Source: Gammaproteobacteria bacterium
Lineage (GTDB): Bacteria; Pseudomonadota; Gammaproteobacteria; GCA-001735895
DNA length: 9,343 nt
Assembly: GCA_027293245.1 (NCBI GenBank)
Contig: JAPUFZ010000008.1
Coordinates: 1 to 9,343, forward strand
Reading direction: 5' to 3'
Below, one piece after another: positions 1-8,102 of this stretch. Position 1 is the stretch's first letter. Each line of letters opens with the position of its first letter. Made by a program: the position numbers and the translations under genes. Under the pieces are notes generated by a model, which did not search any database, was not told the DNA's origin, and was given only the letters and a program-made list of their open reading frames with translations.

Positions 1-175
1 CTACGGCTTCGATTTCGACGACATTTTTTTCGACGACGGCATTAGCCGGCAGGGGCTCGACACCGATACCTTCGATTCGATAGCTGGATCCGGTTTTACT
101 CAGTTCCATAATCTTGACGGTGGTAGAACTAATGTCTAACCCAATGAGCGGTGGCTTTTTTCGCGATAAAAACAC
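1..175 (-). CDS. pilM: Type IV pilus assembly protein PilM, N-terminal part (cut by left edge)
   Basis: PilM is a cytoplasmic actin-like ATP-binding protein. It binds the PilN tail and forms the inner-membrane alignment platform of type IV pili with PilN, PilO and PilP. Only the first 58 codons are present. They read MFLSRKKPPLIGLDISSTTV and continue with KIMELSK and later EGIGVEPLPANAVVEKN. The opening LIGLDISSTTVK is the phosphate-1 loop of the actin/FtsA-like fold and is characteristic of PilM. The start is GTG at 175-173, with a GAGGA ribosome binding site at 181-185, five bases upstream. The divergent neighbour is ponA, the usual gammaproteobacterial arrangement, which supports the call. 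pilNOPQ are expected beyond the left edge. The rest of the protein cannot be judged. Confidence 0.88.
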   Translation of the reverse strand, partial: MFLSRKKPPLIGLDISSTTVKIMELSKTGSSYRIEGIGVEPLPANAVVEKNVVEIEAV

Positions 176-350
176 AGGTGTCCTCTATATGTGCCTATGT
201 TCGAAGATCTTGTGTTACAAACTACATTAAGATCTAACTGTAAGTGTATAAATGGTAAATTATTTTAATCAATCAATTAAAGAGTCTAGTGCAAGATATT
301 ACTGTTGTCGATACTTTTCATATGTTTCATTATATATATAGCCTAAGCCG
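176..350. promoter_or_regulatory. Divergent pilM/ponA intergenic region
   Basis: This 175-bp AT-rich spacer must carry the 5' signals of both genes. Towards ponA, a weak sigma70-like pair is visible: TTGTCG at 305-310, a 17-base spacer and CATTAT at 328-333, next to a TA-repeat tract at 330-340. It would give a leader of about 10 bases. No strong Shine-Dalgarno sequence precedes the ponA ATG. Two copies of AAGATCT (204-210 and 229-235) lie 25 bp apart nearer pilM and could be a paired operator. On the minus strand a TATACA hexamer (complement of 245-250) is the best -10 for pilM, but no good -35 goes with it. All promoter calls here are weak. Confidence 0.35.
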
Positions 351-2873
351 ATGAAAAAGCTAGTAATCATCCTGTCCTGGCTGTTTACCGCGGGGTTACT
401 GCTGTTACTCGCGGGCGTATTCTATGTTTACACTGTTCTAGTGCCTGCATTGCCCTCAATTGAGCATCTGGAAGACGCCCAATTACAGGTACCCCTACGG
501 ATATTTGACAAAAATGAAATTTTGCTTGCCGAGTTCGGTGAACATCGTCGCACGCCGGTTAAATTTGAAAAAATTCCGACCCATGTCGTCAATGCTTTTG
601 TTGCGGCAGAGGACGACCAGTTCTGGAATCATCTGGGTGTCGATCCAGTCGCTTTGGTCGCCGCGGCTTATGAACTCGTAGTCACGGGTAAGAAAACCCG
701 GGGCGGTAGTACGATAACCATGCAGGTAGCGCGTAATTTCTTTCTCAGTTCGGAAAAAACCTATACCCGCAAGCTCAATGAAATTCTGCTGGCGTTGAAA
801 ATTGAAACTGAACTCAGTAAGGAGAAAATACTCGAGTTGTACGTCAATAAAATATTCCTCGGCCACCGCTCATACGGCATTGTTGCGGCATCGCGGGTTT
901 ATTACGACAAATCCCTGCAGGATCTCAGCGTGGCGCAGGTCGCGATGATTGCAGGTCTGCCGAAGGCGCCTTCAAAGTATAATCCCATCATCAACCCCGA
1001 GCGGGCGCTATCCAGGCGTGACCATATTCTCGGGCGCATGCGGCTATTGAATTACATCTCCGATGAGGAATATGAACTGGCCCTGGCCGAACCTGTCACC
1101 GCAGAGTTACATGTCACCGCCACCATTGCCGACGCCAATTATGTGGCCGAGCTGATTCGTGCTGAGCTTTTCGAGCAGTATGGAGATGAAGTGTATAAAG
1201 CCGGTATGAATGTTTATACCAGTATCGATGGTGAGCTTCAGGGGGTAGCGAATCTGGCATTACGACGGGCTCTTCTCGATTATAGCCGCAGGCATGGTTA
1301 CCGCGGCCCTATCGGATCGATCAATCTGGAAGACGTGATCAAAGACCCGTTTGACGAGGACCTGGTGGTTGATCAACGCGTGGGTGAGCTGCGCAAAGGC
1401 GTGGTTATTTCGATACATCCGAACCTGGACGACGAATTTAACACCCGGGATACCGAAGGTTCAAAAGTCGATATCGAGCCTTATGCTACTGTCCTGATTT
1501 CGAATTATGAAAATATTGAATTAGCTTTCAAGGGCGGAATCGAATGGGCCAGACCTTATCAGGATGCTAACAAGCAGGGGCCGGCACCCAAGAAGATTGA
1601 AGATGTTCTATCGATTGGGGACGTTATCTGGCTTGAGCAACGCGACGGTCACTGGTTGCTTGCCGATGTCCCACAGGTGGAAGGGTCGATCGTATCGTTG
1701 GATTCCTCGGATGGTGCGATTCGCTCAATGGTCGGTGGATTCGATTATTTTAAAAGTAAATTCAATCGTGTGACCCAGGCCCGGCGGCAACCGGGTTCCA
1801 ATTTTAAGCCGTTTATTTACTCTGCGGCCCTGGAAAAGGATTTCACCGCGGCGAGCATCATTAACGATGCTCCGGTCGTGTTTGATGACGACTCTCTCGA
1901 AGCAACCTGGCGACCGGAAAATTATTCCGGCAAATTTTATGGACCCACGCGTTTACGCGAGGGGCTGGTGAAATCCAGGAACCTGGTGTCGATACGGATA
2001 TTGCAGGCCATAGGTTTACGTCATGCAACAAGATACGTGGAACGATTTGGTTTCAAACGCGAGAACATGCCCTATGATCTGTCGCTGGCGTTGGGCAGTG
2101 GCACATTTGCACCGCTTGAAATTGTACGCGCCTACGCGGTTTTCTCAAATGGTGGGTATCTGGTAACACCCTATGTTATTAGCCGTGTCGAAAACGGTAA
2201 CGGTGAAGTCATATTCGAACATGAACCTCTGAGCGTATGTCAGGACTGCGAACTCGAATCGTTGGAGAGGCTGGAACTCAAGGCTGAGGTCGAGACATCC
2301 CCGATCAATGATGCGGATCTGGTCATAGTCGAGGAAGGAGAATCGATCCTGTATGCACCGCGAGTCATCTCGGCGCAAAATGCCTATATCATGCGTTCGA
2401 TGCTGCGAGAAGTAGTCAAACGCGGTACTGCAGTGCGAGCCAAGGCATTAGGGCGCGCAGATATTGGGGGCAAAACCGGAACCACCAATGATCAGATTGA
2501 TGCCTGGTTCAGTGGTTTTAATGATCAGGTGGTAACCACGACCTGGGTTGGATTCGATAGTCAGCAAACACTGGGAGGCAGAGAAACGGGTGGACGAGCG
2601 GCCTTGCCGATGTGGCTAAGCTATATGAAAGTTGCGCTCGACGGCCGGCCGGAAAACCTCGAAGAGCAACCCGACGGTCTGGTTACGGTTCGAATTGACT
2701 CCGCAACCGGCAAGCGTGCAGGACGGGATACCGTGAACAGCCGGTTCGAGGTGTTCAGGGTTGAATTTGCACCGGAAGAAAAAGTTGTTTCCGGATCGGG
2801 GGACGGTTCGATTTATCGATCAGTTGAAAACCAGCCTGAAAACGAAGAGGAAATTGTCGAGGATATTTTTTAG
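351..2873 (+). CDS. mrcA/ponA: Penicillin-binding protein 1A, bifunctional transglycosylase/transpeptidase
   Basis: This class A PBP polymerises lipid II into glycan strands and cross-links the peptides in the periplasm. At 840 residues it matches E. coli PBP1a (850). Residues about 4-30 form the single N-terminal membrane anchor. The GT51 domain follows, with EDDQFWNH at 87-94 (catalytic E87), GGSTITMQ at 118-125, RKLNE at 140-144 (second acidic residue E144) and ELYVN at 162-166. A middle segment (about 300-450) matches the OB-like insert of this family. The transpeptidase has SNFK at 483-486 (nucleophile S483), SRN at 542-544 and KTGT at 708-711. A CxxC pair (C630, C633) lies between SRN and KTG; E. 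coli PBP1a has a similar pair, as I recall. The acidic C-terminus ends in EDIF. All catalytic motifs are intact. Its stop overlaps the hemE stop by four bases on the opposite strand. Confidence 0.97.
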   Translation: MKKLVIILSWLFTAGLLLLLAGVFYVYTVLVPALPSIEHLEDAQLQVPLRIFDKNEILLAEFGEHRRTPVKFEKIPTHVVNAFVAAEDDQFWNHLGVDPVALVAAAYELVVTGKKTRGGSTITMQVARNFFLSSEKTYTRKLNEILLALKIETELSKEKILELYVNKIFLGHRSYGIVAASRVYYDKSLQDLSVAQVAMIAGLPKAPSKYNPIINPERALSRRDHILGRMRLLNYISDEEYELALAEPVTAELHVTATIADANYVAELIRAELFEQYGDEVYKAGMNVYTSIDGELQGVANLALRRALLDYSRRHGYRGPIGSINLEDVIKDPFDEDLVVDQRVGELRKGVVISIHPNLDDEFNTRDTEGSKVDIEPYATVLISNYENIELAFKGGIEWARPYQDANKQGPAPKKIEDVLSIGDVIWLEQRDGHWLLADVPQVEGSIVSLDSSDGAIRSMVGGFDYFKSKFNRVTQARRQPGSNFKPFIYSAALEKDFTAASIINDAPVVFDDDSLEATWRPENYSGKFYGPTRLREGLVKSRNLVSIRILQAIGLRHATRYVERFGFKRENMPYDLSLALGSGTFAPLEIVRAYAVFSNGGYLVTPYVISRVENGNGEVIFEHEPLSVCQDCELESLERLELKAEVETSPINDADLVIVEEGESILYAPRVISAQNAYIMRSMLREVVKRGTAVRAKALGRADIGGKTGTTNDQIDAWFSGFNDQVVTTTWVGFDSQQTLGGRETGGRAALPMWLSYMKVALDGRPENLEEQPDGLVTVRIDSATGKRAGRDTVNSRFEVFRVEFAPEEKVVSGSGDGSIYRSVENQPENEEEIVEDIF

Positions 2874-3958
2874 CCTGATGACCCGGGTTGCTGGCGTATC
2901 GCGTGTCCAAATTCGTGCACTGCGTCAATCAATACTGCGAGGTGATCAGGGTTTACCGCGGGGTGAATGCCATGGCCGAGGTTAAATACATGACCGGCGC
3001 CGGGGCCGTATTTTGTTATGATGTCTTTCACCGCATTGCGAATAACCTCGGGTGAAGCATACAATGTGCAGGGATCCAGATTACCCTGTAAGGCCACCTT
3101 GTCGCCGACGCGTCGCCTGGCTTCATCAATATCAATGGTCCAGTCAAGTCCGACCGCGTCACAGCCGGTATCCGCTATCATTTCAATCCATTGACTACCG
3201 GCCTTGGTGAATAACGTTACCGGTATGGTTTGACCATCATACTGTCGATGTAACAGCGACAGGATCTGCTGCATATAATCGAGAGAAAAACTGCGATAAG
3301 TCTCTGGAGTCAGTATTCCGCCCCAGGTGTCAAAAATCATTAGCGCCTGGGCGCCTGCCTCTATTTGCGCATTCAGGTAGGCGGCAACAGATTGAGCCAG
3401 AATATCCAGTAAACGGTGCATGCTGGCGGGATTCTCATACATCATCCCCTTGACGTGACGGTAGTCCTTGGAGCTACCACCCTCAACCATATAAGTCGAC
3501 AGGGTCCAGGGACTGCCGCTAAAACCAATCAGGGGTACGGCGCCATCAAGCTCTTTTCGGACCAGGCTAATTGCGTCTGAGACGTAGCGAAGTTTTTCTG
3601 TTGGATCCGGAACTGCCAGGTGGTCAATATCGGCTTTACTTCGCAGCGGGCGCTCGAATTTCGGTCCCTCGCCTTCGCTAAAATATAAACCCAGTCCCAT
3701 CGCATCTGGAATAGTCAGAATATCCGAAAACAGGATGGCTGCATCGAGATTGAAACGACGTAATGGTTGAAGGGTGACTTCGCAGGCTAGCTCCCTGTTT
3801 TTACAGAGGTCGAGAAAGCCACCCGCGGCTTTCCGGGTTTCACGGTATTCGGGTAAATATCGGCCCGCCTGACGCATAATCCATACTGGTGTGGTATCGG
3901 TAGGCTGGCGTAACAGGGCCTTGATTAAACGATCATTTTTCAACTCGGGAAATGCCAA
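2870..3958 (-). CDS. hemE: Uroporphyrinogen III decarboxylase
   Basis: HemE is the cytosolic, cofactor-free enzyme that removes four acetate carboxyls from uroporphyrinogen III to give coproporphyrinogen III in haem synthesis. The 362 residues fit the family (E. coli 354). Family motifs are present: [16 protein letters not shown] at 24-39 (R29 and R33 bind substrate carboxylates), LFSDIL at 76-81 (catalytic D79), GFSGSPWTL at 145-153 with Y156 just after, FDTWGG at 209-214 and NLGHGI at 326-331 (H329). The start is TTG at 3958-3956. It is the only start that keeps the conserved ELKNDR N-terminus, and no in-frame codon upstream is usable because the gltD stop lies two codons before. A GGAGG inside the end of gltD serves it, so hemE is probably translated together with gltD. 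No terminator follows, since the gene ends inside the ponA stop codon. Confidence 0.97.
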   Translation of the reverse strand: MAFPELKNDRLIKALLRQPTDTTPVWIMRQAGRYLPEYRETRKAAGGFLDLCKNRELACEVTLQPLRRFNLDAAILFSDILTIPDAMGLGLYFSEGEGPKFERPLRSKADIDHLAVPDPTEKLRYVSDAISLVRKELDGAVPLIGFSGSPWTLSTYMVEGGSSKDYRHVKGMMYENPASMHRLLDILAQSVAAYLNAQIEAGAQALMIFDTWGGILTPETYRSFSLDYMQQILSLLHRQYDGQTIPVTLFTKAGSQWIEMIADTGCDAVGLDWTIDIDEARRRVGDKVALQGNLDPCTLYASPEVIRNAVKDIITKYGPGAGHVFNLGHGIHPAVNPDHLAVLIDAVHEFGHAIRQQPGSSG

Positions 3959-3961
3959 AAC

Positions 3962-5383
<1,422 letters not shown>

Positions 5384-5842
5384 TCAGCTTGGAACGAGCC
5401 TGGATTTGATGAGTTGGCTCACCATGCTCATATCTGCTCTGCCTTGCAATTGAGGTCTTAGCCTGCCGATAACCTTGCCCATGTCCTTAATCGAAGCGGC
5501 GCCCGTGGCTTCGATGGATTGCTCGATCAGCGTATTAATTTCAGCCTCAGAAAGAGCCTGTGGCAGGTATTCCCTGATAATTTGTAATTCGAATTCTTCG
5601 ATGGCAATGAGATCGTCTCTCGAGGCTTTGGAAAAATGTTCGATGGACTCCCGGCGTTGTTTGGTCATTTTGTCGAGTACTGCGATGATTCGATCGTCAT
5701 CCAGCTCGATTCTTTCGTCTACTTCGATTTGCTTGATGGCAGCGAGCATCAGGCGGACCACCAGCAGGCGAGGTTTGTCGTGGCTTTTCATTGACGACTT
5801 CATATCAGACTGAAGTCTGGGTTTGAGTGTACTGTCAGTCAT
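5384..5842 (-). CDS. yqeY: GatB/YqeY domain protein
   Basis: This is a stand-alone 152-residue YqeY protein. The domain resembles the C-terminal tail of GatB and GatE, which helps bind tRNA in the amidotransferases, but the role of the free protein is not established. Visible family features are the opening LKPRLQSDMKSSMKSHDKPRL, followed by the VVRLMLAAIKQIE helix (about 28-40), a charged helical middle, EYLPQALSEAEI at 91-102, and KDMGKVIGRLRPQL at 119-132 followed by the terminal helix. The ATG at 5842 gives the usual N-terminus; the ribosome binding site is weak. The rpsU stop lies 18 bases upstream and gltD starts 12 bases downstream, so the gene is in one operon with both. rpsU-yqeY pairs are common and are usually followed by dnaG and rpoD, unlike here. 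Confidence 0.92.
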   Translation of the reverse strand: MTDSTLKPRLQSDMKSSMKSHDKPRLLVVRLMLAAIKQIEVDERIELDDDRIIAVLDKMTKQRRESIEHFSKASRDDLIAIEEFELQIIREYLPQALSEAEINTLIEQSIEATGAASIKDMGKVIGRLRPQLQGRADMSMVSQLIKSRLVPS

Positions 5843-5860
5843 CTTGTAGAAGTACCAACC

Positions 5861-6076
5861 TCAGTACATACGTCTTCGTGTGATGGAATCCTTGGAAATG
5901 CGTTTGAAATTGCGTTTTACTGCTGCCGCCGATTTACGTTTGCGTACCGATGTCGGTTTTTCATAATGCTGGCGACGGCGGGTCTCGGTGAGAACCCCGG
6001 CTTTTTCACAGGACCTTTTGAAACGCCGCAGAGCGAAATCAAATGGTTCGTTGTCCTTTACTTTGACTGATGGCAT
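5861..6076 (-). CDS. rpsU: 30S ribosomal protein bS21
   Basis: bS21 is a small basic protein of the 30S platform near the anti-Shine-Dalgarno region of 16S rRNA and supports initiation on natural mRNAs. The 71 residues equal the E. coli length. The sequence [20 protein letters not shown], then RSCEKAGVL, then YEKPT (39-43) and a Lys/Arg-rich C-terminus match the family. The ATG at 6076 is chosen because it gives the exact family N-terminus. The frame stays open upstream to about 6160, but that extension reads non-conserved residues and runs through the promoter. It is the first gene of the run rpsU-yqeY-gltD-hemE. Two -10 hexamers lie upstream, suggesting tandem promoters. Confidence 0.96.
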   Translation of the reverse strand: MPSVKVKDNEPFDFALRRFKRSCEKAGVLTETRRRQHYEKPTSVRKRKSAAAVKRNFKRISKDSITRRRMY

Positions 6077-6115
6077 ATTAAAACTAGTCCAGGTTTGGTG
6101 GATATCAGGCGCAGC

Positions 6116-6146
6116 ATTATACCGCGCTTCTTTTCGAGCCGAGCAA
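6116..6146 (-). promoter_or_regulatory. Candidate proximal promoter (P2) of the rpsU operon
   Basis: On the minus strand, a perfect TATAAT (complement of 6116-6121) follows TTGCTC (complement of 6141-6146) with a 19-base spacer. The -10 is perfect and the spacer is long, so this is a weaker call than the distal promoter. It would give a leader of about 33 bases before the rpsU ATG. Confidence 0.4.
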
Positions 6147-6173
6147 TTATAAGGAGGCAATGCTAAATATCAA
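6146..6173 (-). promoter_or_regulatory. Candidate distal sigma70 promoter (P1) of the rpsU operon
   Basis: On the minus strand, TTGATA (complement of 6168-6173; 5 of 6 to consensus) is followed after 16 bases by a perfect TATAAT (complement of 6146-6151). This is the strongest sigma70-like match in the window. It lies about 70 bases upstream of the rpsU ATG, in the divergent spacer shared with tsaD. Its -35 overlaps one arm of the GGCAAT/ATTGCC inverted repeat. Confidence 0.6.
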
Positions 6174-6178
6174 TTGCC
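6156..6178. repeat. Inverted repeat GGCAAT-N11-ATTGCC between rpsU and tsaD
   Basis: A perfect 6-bp inverted repeat has arms at 6156-6161 and 6173-6178. It overlaps the -35 of the leading rpsU promoter. On the plus strand it also covers the end of an AAGGAGG motif (6151-6157) and the start of a 14-codon reading frame, 6160-6204 ([14 protein letters not shown]). It could be a protein-binding site or an RNA hairpin in the tsaD leader. Chance is also possible at this length. Confidence 0.3.
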
Positions 6179-6211
6179 AAATACAAATAAGTTGGTGTTT
6201 TTGAGGTAAAA

Positions 6212-7231
6212 ATGAAGGTATTAGGGTTGGAAAGTTCATGCGATGAAACGGGTATTGCCCTGTTTGATACCAATACGGGCCGCCTGTGGCAGCGATTGTA
6301 TTCGCAGGTCGAAAAGCATCGGCCATATGGTGGCGTTGTGCCTGAGATTGCATCGCGGGATCATGTGGTCAAGGTGGCACCGTTGATACGCGAAATACTC
6401 GATGAGTTCGGCGCTATTGGCGATATCGACGCGATTGCCTATACCCGTGGTCCCGGCTTGATGGGCGCATTGATGGTAGGCGCCAGCCTCGCCCGGGGGC
6501 TTGCCTGGGCGCTGGAAAAACCGGTACTTGGAATTCACCATATGGAGGGGCACCTGTTGGCACCGATGCTGGACGCGCACAAACCCGAGTTTCCATTTGT
6601 GGCCCTGCTGGTTTCAGGAGGTCATACCCTGCTGGTCGACGCGAAAGCGGTGGGCAGGTACACGATCCTGGGTGAAACACTCGACGATGCGGTAGGCGAG
6701 GCTTTTGACAAGACGGCTAAACTACTCGACCTGCCTTATCCCGGTGGCCCGGAGCTTGCCGCATTGGCCGATCAGGCTAGCGGGACGCGATTTTCGTTTC
6801 CACGACCTATGATCAACCGTCCAGGGCTCGATTTCAGCTTTAGTGGCCTGAAGACCTATGCGATGAATACTATTCGAAAACACAGCCCGTTAGATGCGGA
6901 GCTGCGCGGCGAAATTGCATTCGCTTTCCAGCAGGCAGTGGTTAGCACCTTGCGCATCAAGTGTGATCGTGCATTGACCGAGACAGGTTATTCGAGACTG
7001 GTGGTAGCCGGAGGCGTGGGTGCGAATCGGTGCTTACGCGAGACCCTGGACAAACTGACCATAGGACGCGGTGCAAGCGTATATTATCCAGCGCCTGAAT
7101 ACTGTACCGACAATGGTGCAATGATTGCCTATGCCGGTGCCTTGCGATTGCTCGCAGGGCAATGCGATGAAGATATTTTCGATGTGCTGCCACGTTGGTC
7201 GCTGGAAGACCTGACTGAGGTTTCAGGCTAG
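6212..7231 (+). CDS. tsaD: tRNA N6-adenosine threonylcarbamoyltransferase TsaD
   Basis: TsaD (formerly Gcp/YgjD) transfers the threonylcarbamoyl group made by TsaC/TsaC2 onto A37 of ANN-decoding tRNAs, giving t6A. It works with TsaB and TsaE in the cytosol. The 339 residues match E. coli (337). The ASKHA fold opens with [22 protein letters not shown] at 109-114 supplies the metal ligands H110 and H114, and [12 protein letters not shown] near 298-309 supplies the third, D300. SGGHT (135-139), the FSFSGLKT segment (208-215) and [13 protein letters not shown] (264-276) are also conserved. The ATG at 6212 has GAGGT at 6203-6207, four bases upstream. It is divergent from rpsU and convergent with plsY, as in many gammaproteobacteria. 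All metal-binding residues are present. Confidence 0.97.
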   Translation: MKVLGLESSCDETGIALFDTNTGRLWQRLYSQVEKHRPYGGVVPEIASRDHVVKVAPLIREILDEFGAIGDIDAIAYTRGPGLMGALMVGASLARGLAWALEKPVLGIHHMEGHLLAPMLDAHKPEFPFVALLVSGGHTLLVDAKAVGRYTILGETLDDAVGEAFDKTAKLLDLPYPGGPELAALADQASGTRFSFPRPMINRPGLDFSFSGLKTYAMNTIRKHSPLDAELRGEIAFAFQQAVVSTLRIKCDRALTETGYSRLVVAGGVGANRCLRETLDKLTIGRGASVYYPAPEYCTDNGAMIAYAGALRLLAGQCDEDIFDVLPRWSLEDLTEVSG

Positions 7232-7260
7232 CGAGTTGGATGGTAAAGACTAAGCCTCAG
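7215..7260. terminator. Possible bidirectional hairpin across the tsaD and plsY stops
   Basis: CTGAGGTTT (7215-7223) can pair with AAGCCTCAG (7252-7260), a 9-bp stem with one G-U pair on the plus strand. The loop is 28 bases and holds both stop codons and the 18-bp gap between the genes. There is no T-run on either side, so it is not a classic intrinsic terminator. It may still act as a 3' barrier for both convergent transcripts. Confidence 0.25.
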
Positions 7261-7837
7261 TTCCCTGTAATAGCCGTTGAATGTTGCCTTTGTGACGCCA
7301 GATCAGGATTGATGACATCAGCGCGAAAATGCCGGTGGTGACCCAGGAGGCATCCTGCCAGTAGATCAGGGCTGGTAATACAGTAAATGCAACGATCGCC
7401 GCCAGTGATGAAATCTTGAAAACTTTCGCAAATAAAAGCCAGATTGCTATGATAATGGCACCGGCCAGCCACTCGTATCCAACGCTTACGGCGATAGCTG
7501 TCGCCACGCCTTTACCCCCTTTGAAGCCGAAATACAGCGGAAAGCAATGCCCCAGGAAAGCACTGAATCCGGTCAGTGCAATCACCACATAGTCATCGGT
7601 AAGCCAATGCGCCATCAACACTGGAATCAGTCCTTTAAGGCAATCACCGACCAGCGTGAAGAATGCAGCCTTTTTGCCGGCTATGCGCAGTACGTTGGTG
7701 GCCCCGGGGTTGTTTGAACCTTCGCTCCTGGGGTCGGTAAAACCCATCAGCTTGCTGAGTAAGATTGCCGATGAGATCGAGCCCAGCAAATAGGCGAAAA
7801 CAATCAAACCGATGGTGGTTAGGGTGGTTGCAGTCAC
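7250..7837 (-). CDS. plsY: Acyl-phosphate:glycerol-3-phosphate acyltransferase PlsY
   Basis: PlsY is an integral inner-membrane enzyme that moves the acyl group from acyl-phosphate (made by PlsX) to sn-glycerol-3-phosphate, the first acylation of phospholipid synthesis. The 195 residues are rich in hydrophobic segments (about 5-25, 55-75, 83-100, 113-138 and 140-180), which fits a multi-span protein. The three family motifs are visible: GSISSAIL at 19-26, GSNNPGATNVLR at 40-51 and GHCFPLYFGFKGGKGVAT at 96-113. The start is GTG at 7837 with a weak AGG five bases before. plsX is not nearby. The gene is convergent with tsaD, separated by 18 bp; folB, a frequent neighbour of plsY, is absent from the other side. 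Confidence 0.95.
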   Translation of the reverse strand: MTATTLTTIGLIVFAYLLGSISSAILLSKLMGFTDPRSEGSNNPGATNVLRIAGKKAAFFTLVGDCLKGLIPVLMAHWLTDDYVVIALTGFSAFLGHCFPLYFGFKGGKGVATAIAVSVGYEWLAGAIIIAIWLLFAKVFKISSLAAIVAFTVLPALIYWQDASWVTTGIFALMSSILIWRHKGNIQRLLQGTEA

Positions 7838-7897
7838 AATGGCCTGTGGTTATTTTCCTGATCCTGTGCCGGTCACTCTATCAGAATATAATGGGTT

Positions 7898-7910
7898 GCG
7901 CAGTATGCGC
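7898..7910. repeat. Inverted repeat GCGCA-GTA-TGCGC upstream of plsY
   Basis: Five-base arms at 7898-7902 and 7906-7910 flank a 3-base centre. The repeat lies 60 bp upstream of the plsY start and just downstream of a plus-strand TATAAT (7887-7892), so it is placed like an operator. It is short, and no regulator is recognisable from it. Confidence 0.25.
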
Positions 7911-7922
7911 CAGGAGAAGCGC

Positions 7923-7951
7923 TGCAGGTGTTATCGAGAACCGGCTATAAT
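7923..7951 (+). promoter_or_regulatory. Candidate promoter of the RNA element upstream of bioC
   Basis: A perfect -10 hexamer TATAAT is at 7946-7951. The best-spaced -35, TGCAGG at 7923-7928 (17-base spacer), is poor, so an activator or a discriminator-driven promoter would be needed. The expected start is near 7957-7959. It would feed either the short terminated RNA or, by readthrough, bioC. Confidence 0.4.
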
Positions 7952-7957
7952 GTTAGC

Positions 7958-8039
7958 TTTTAAGCGCGACCCAATGGAGTGTTCCAGATTCAAAGATTCA
8001 GGTAGAATCTATCGCGACCACGGCGCATGCGCCGTTTTT
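7958..8039 (+). ncRNA. Candidate structured small RNA or attenuating leader of bioC
   Basis: The segment of about 82 bases lies between a perfect TATAAT and an intrinsic terminator and has no convincing gene. It can fold compactly. CGCGA (7965-7969) pairs with TCGCG (8012-8016) and closes a junction that holds two hairpins: TGGA-GTGT-TCCA (7975-7986) and AGATTC-AGGTA-GAATCT (7994-8010). The terminator hairpin follows three bases later. This is a three-way junction plus terminator, the usual plan of a small RNA or of a riboswitch-type leader. The next gene, bioC, starts 63 bases after the terminator. I do not recognise a known RNA family, and the pairing was worked out by eye. Confidence 0.4.
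8020..8039 (+). terminator. Intrinsic terminator between plsY and bioC
   Basis: The perfect 16-bp palindrome ACGGCGCATGCGCCGT (8020-8035) folds as a 6-bp GC-rich stem with a CATG loop and runs into five T residues (8035-8039). The T-run is on the plus strand only, so it ends rightward transcription. No plus-strand protein gene ends nearby: tsaD ends almost 800 bp upstream, beyond plsY. It therefore implies a separate short transcript or attenuation of bioC. Confidence 0.65.
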
Positions 8040-8090
8040 ATCGTATCTATCCTTTGGGTTCGATGAACTTTACTAAACCCATCAAAATTT

Positions 8091-8094
8091 AAGG
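8091..8094 (+). promoter_or_regulatory. Ribosome binding site fixing the TTG start of bioC
   Basis: AAGG lies eight bases before TTG at 8103. The next in-frame TTG (8109) would be 14 bases away, so 8103 is preferred. No ATG start fits the conserved N-terminus. Confidence 0.55.
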
Positions 8095-8102
8095 CTTCAT
8101 CG

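Noticed and set aside
330..340. TA repeat before ponA as a phase-variation tract
   Set aside because: Too short for slippage-based switching, and more simply part of an AT-rich promoter.
495..866. 123-codon minus-strand frame opposite ponA
   Set aside because: It lies antisense to the conserved transglycosylase domain and has no recognisable features.
6077..6160. N-terminal extension of RpsU to 99 residues
   Set aside because: bS21 is 71 residues and its conserved start is at 6076. The extension has no family similarity and covers the promoter.
8056..8065. GGGTTCGAT as a tRNA T-arm remnant
   Set aside because: No matching acceptor, D or anticodon arms, and the complementary half of the T stem is missing.
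7812..8066. 84-codon plus-strand reading frame in the plsY-bioC spacer
   Set aside because: It starts inside plsY, runs through two TATAAT boxes and the terminator palindrome, shows no recognisable domain and lacks a good ribosome binding site.
8055..8081. TGGGTT-N15-AACCCA as a BirA operator for bioC
   Set aside because: The half-site order is opposite to BirA operators (AACC...GGTT) and the flanking bases do not match. It is most likely chance.
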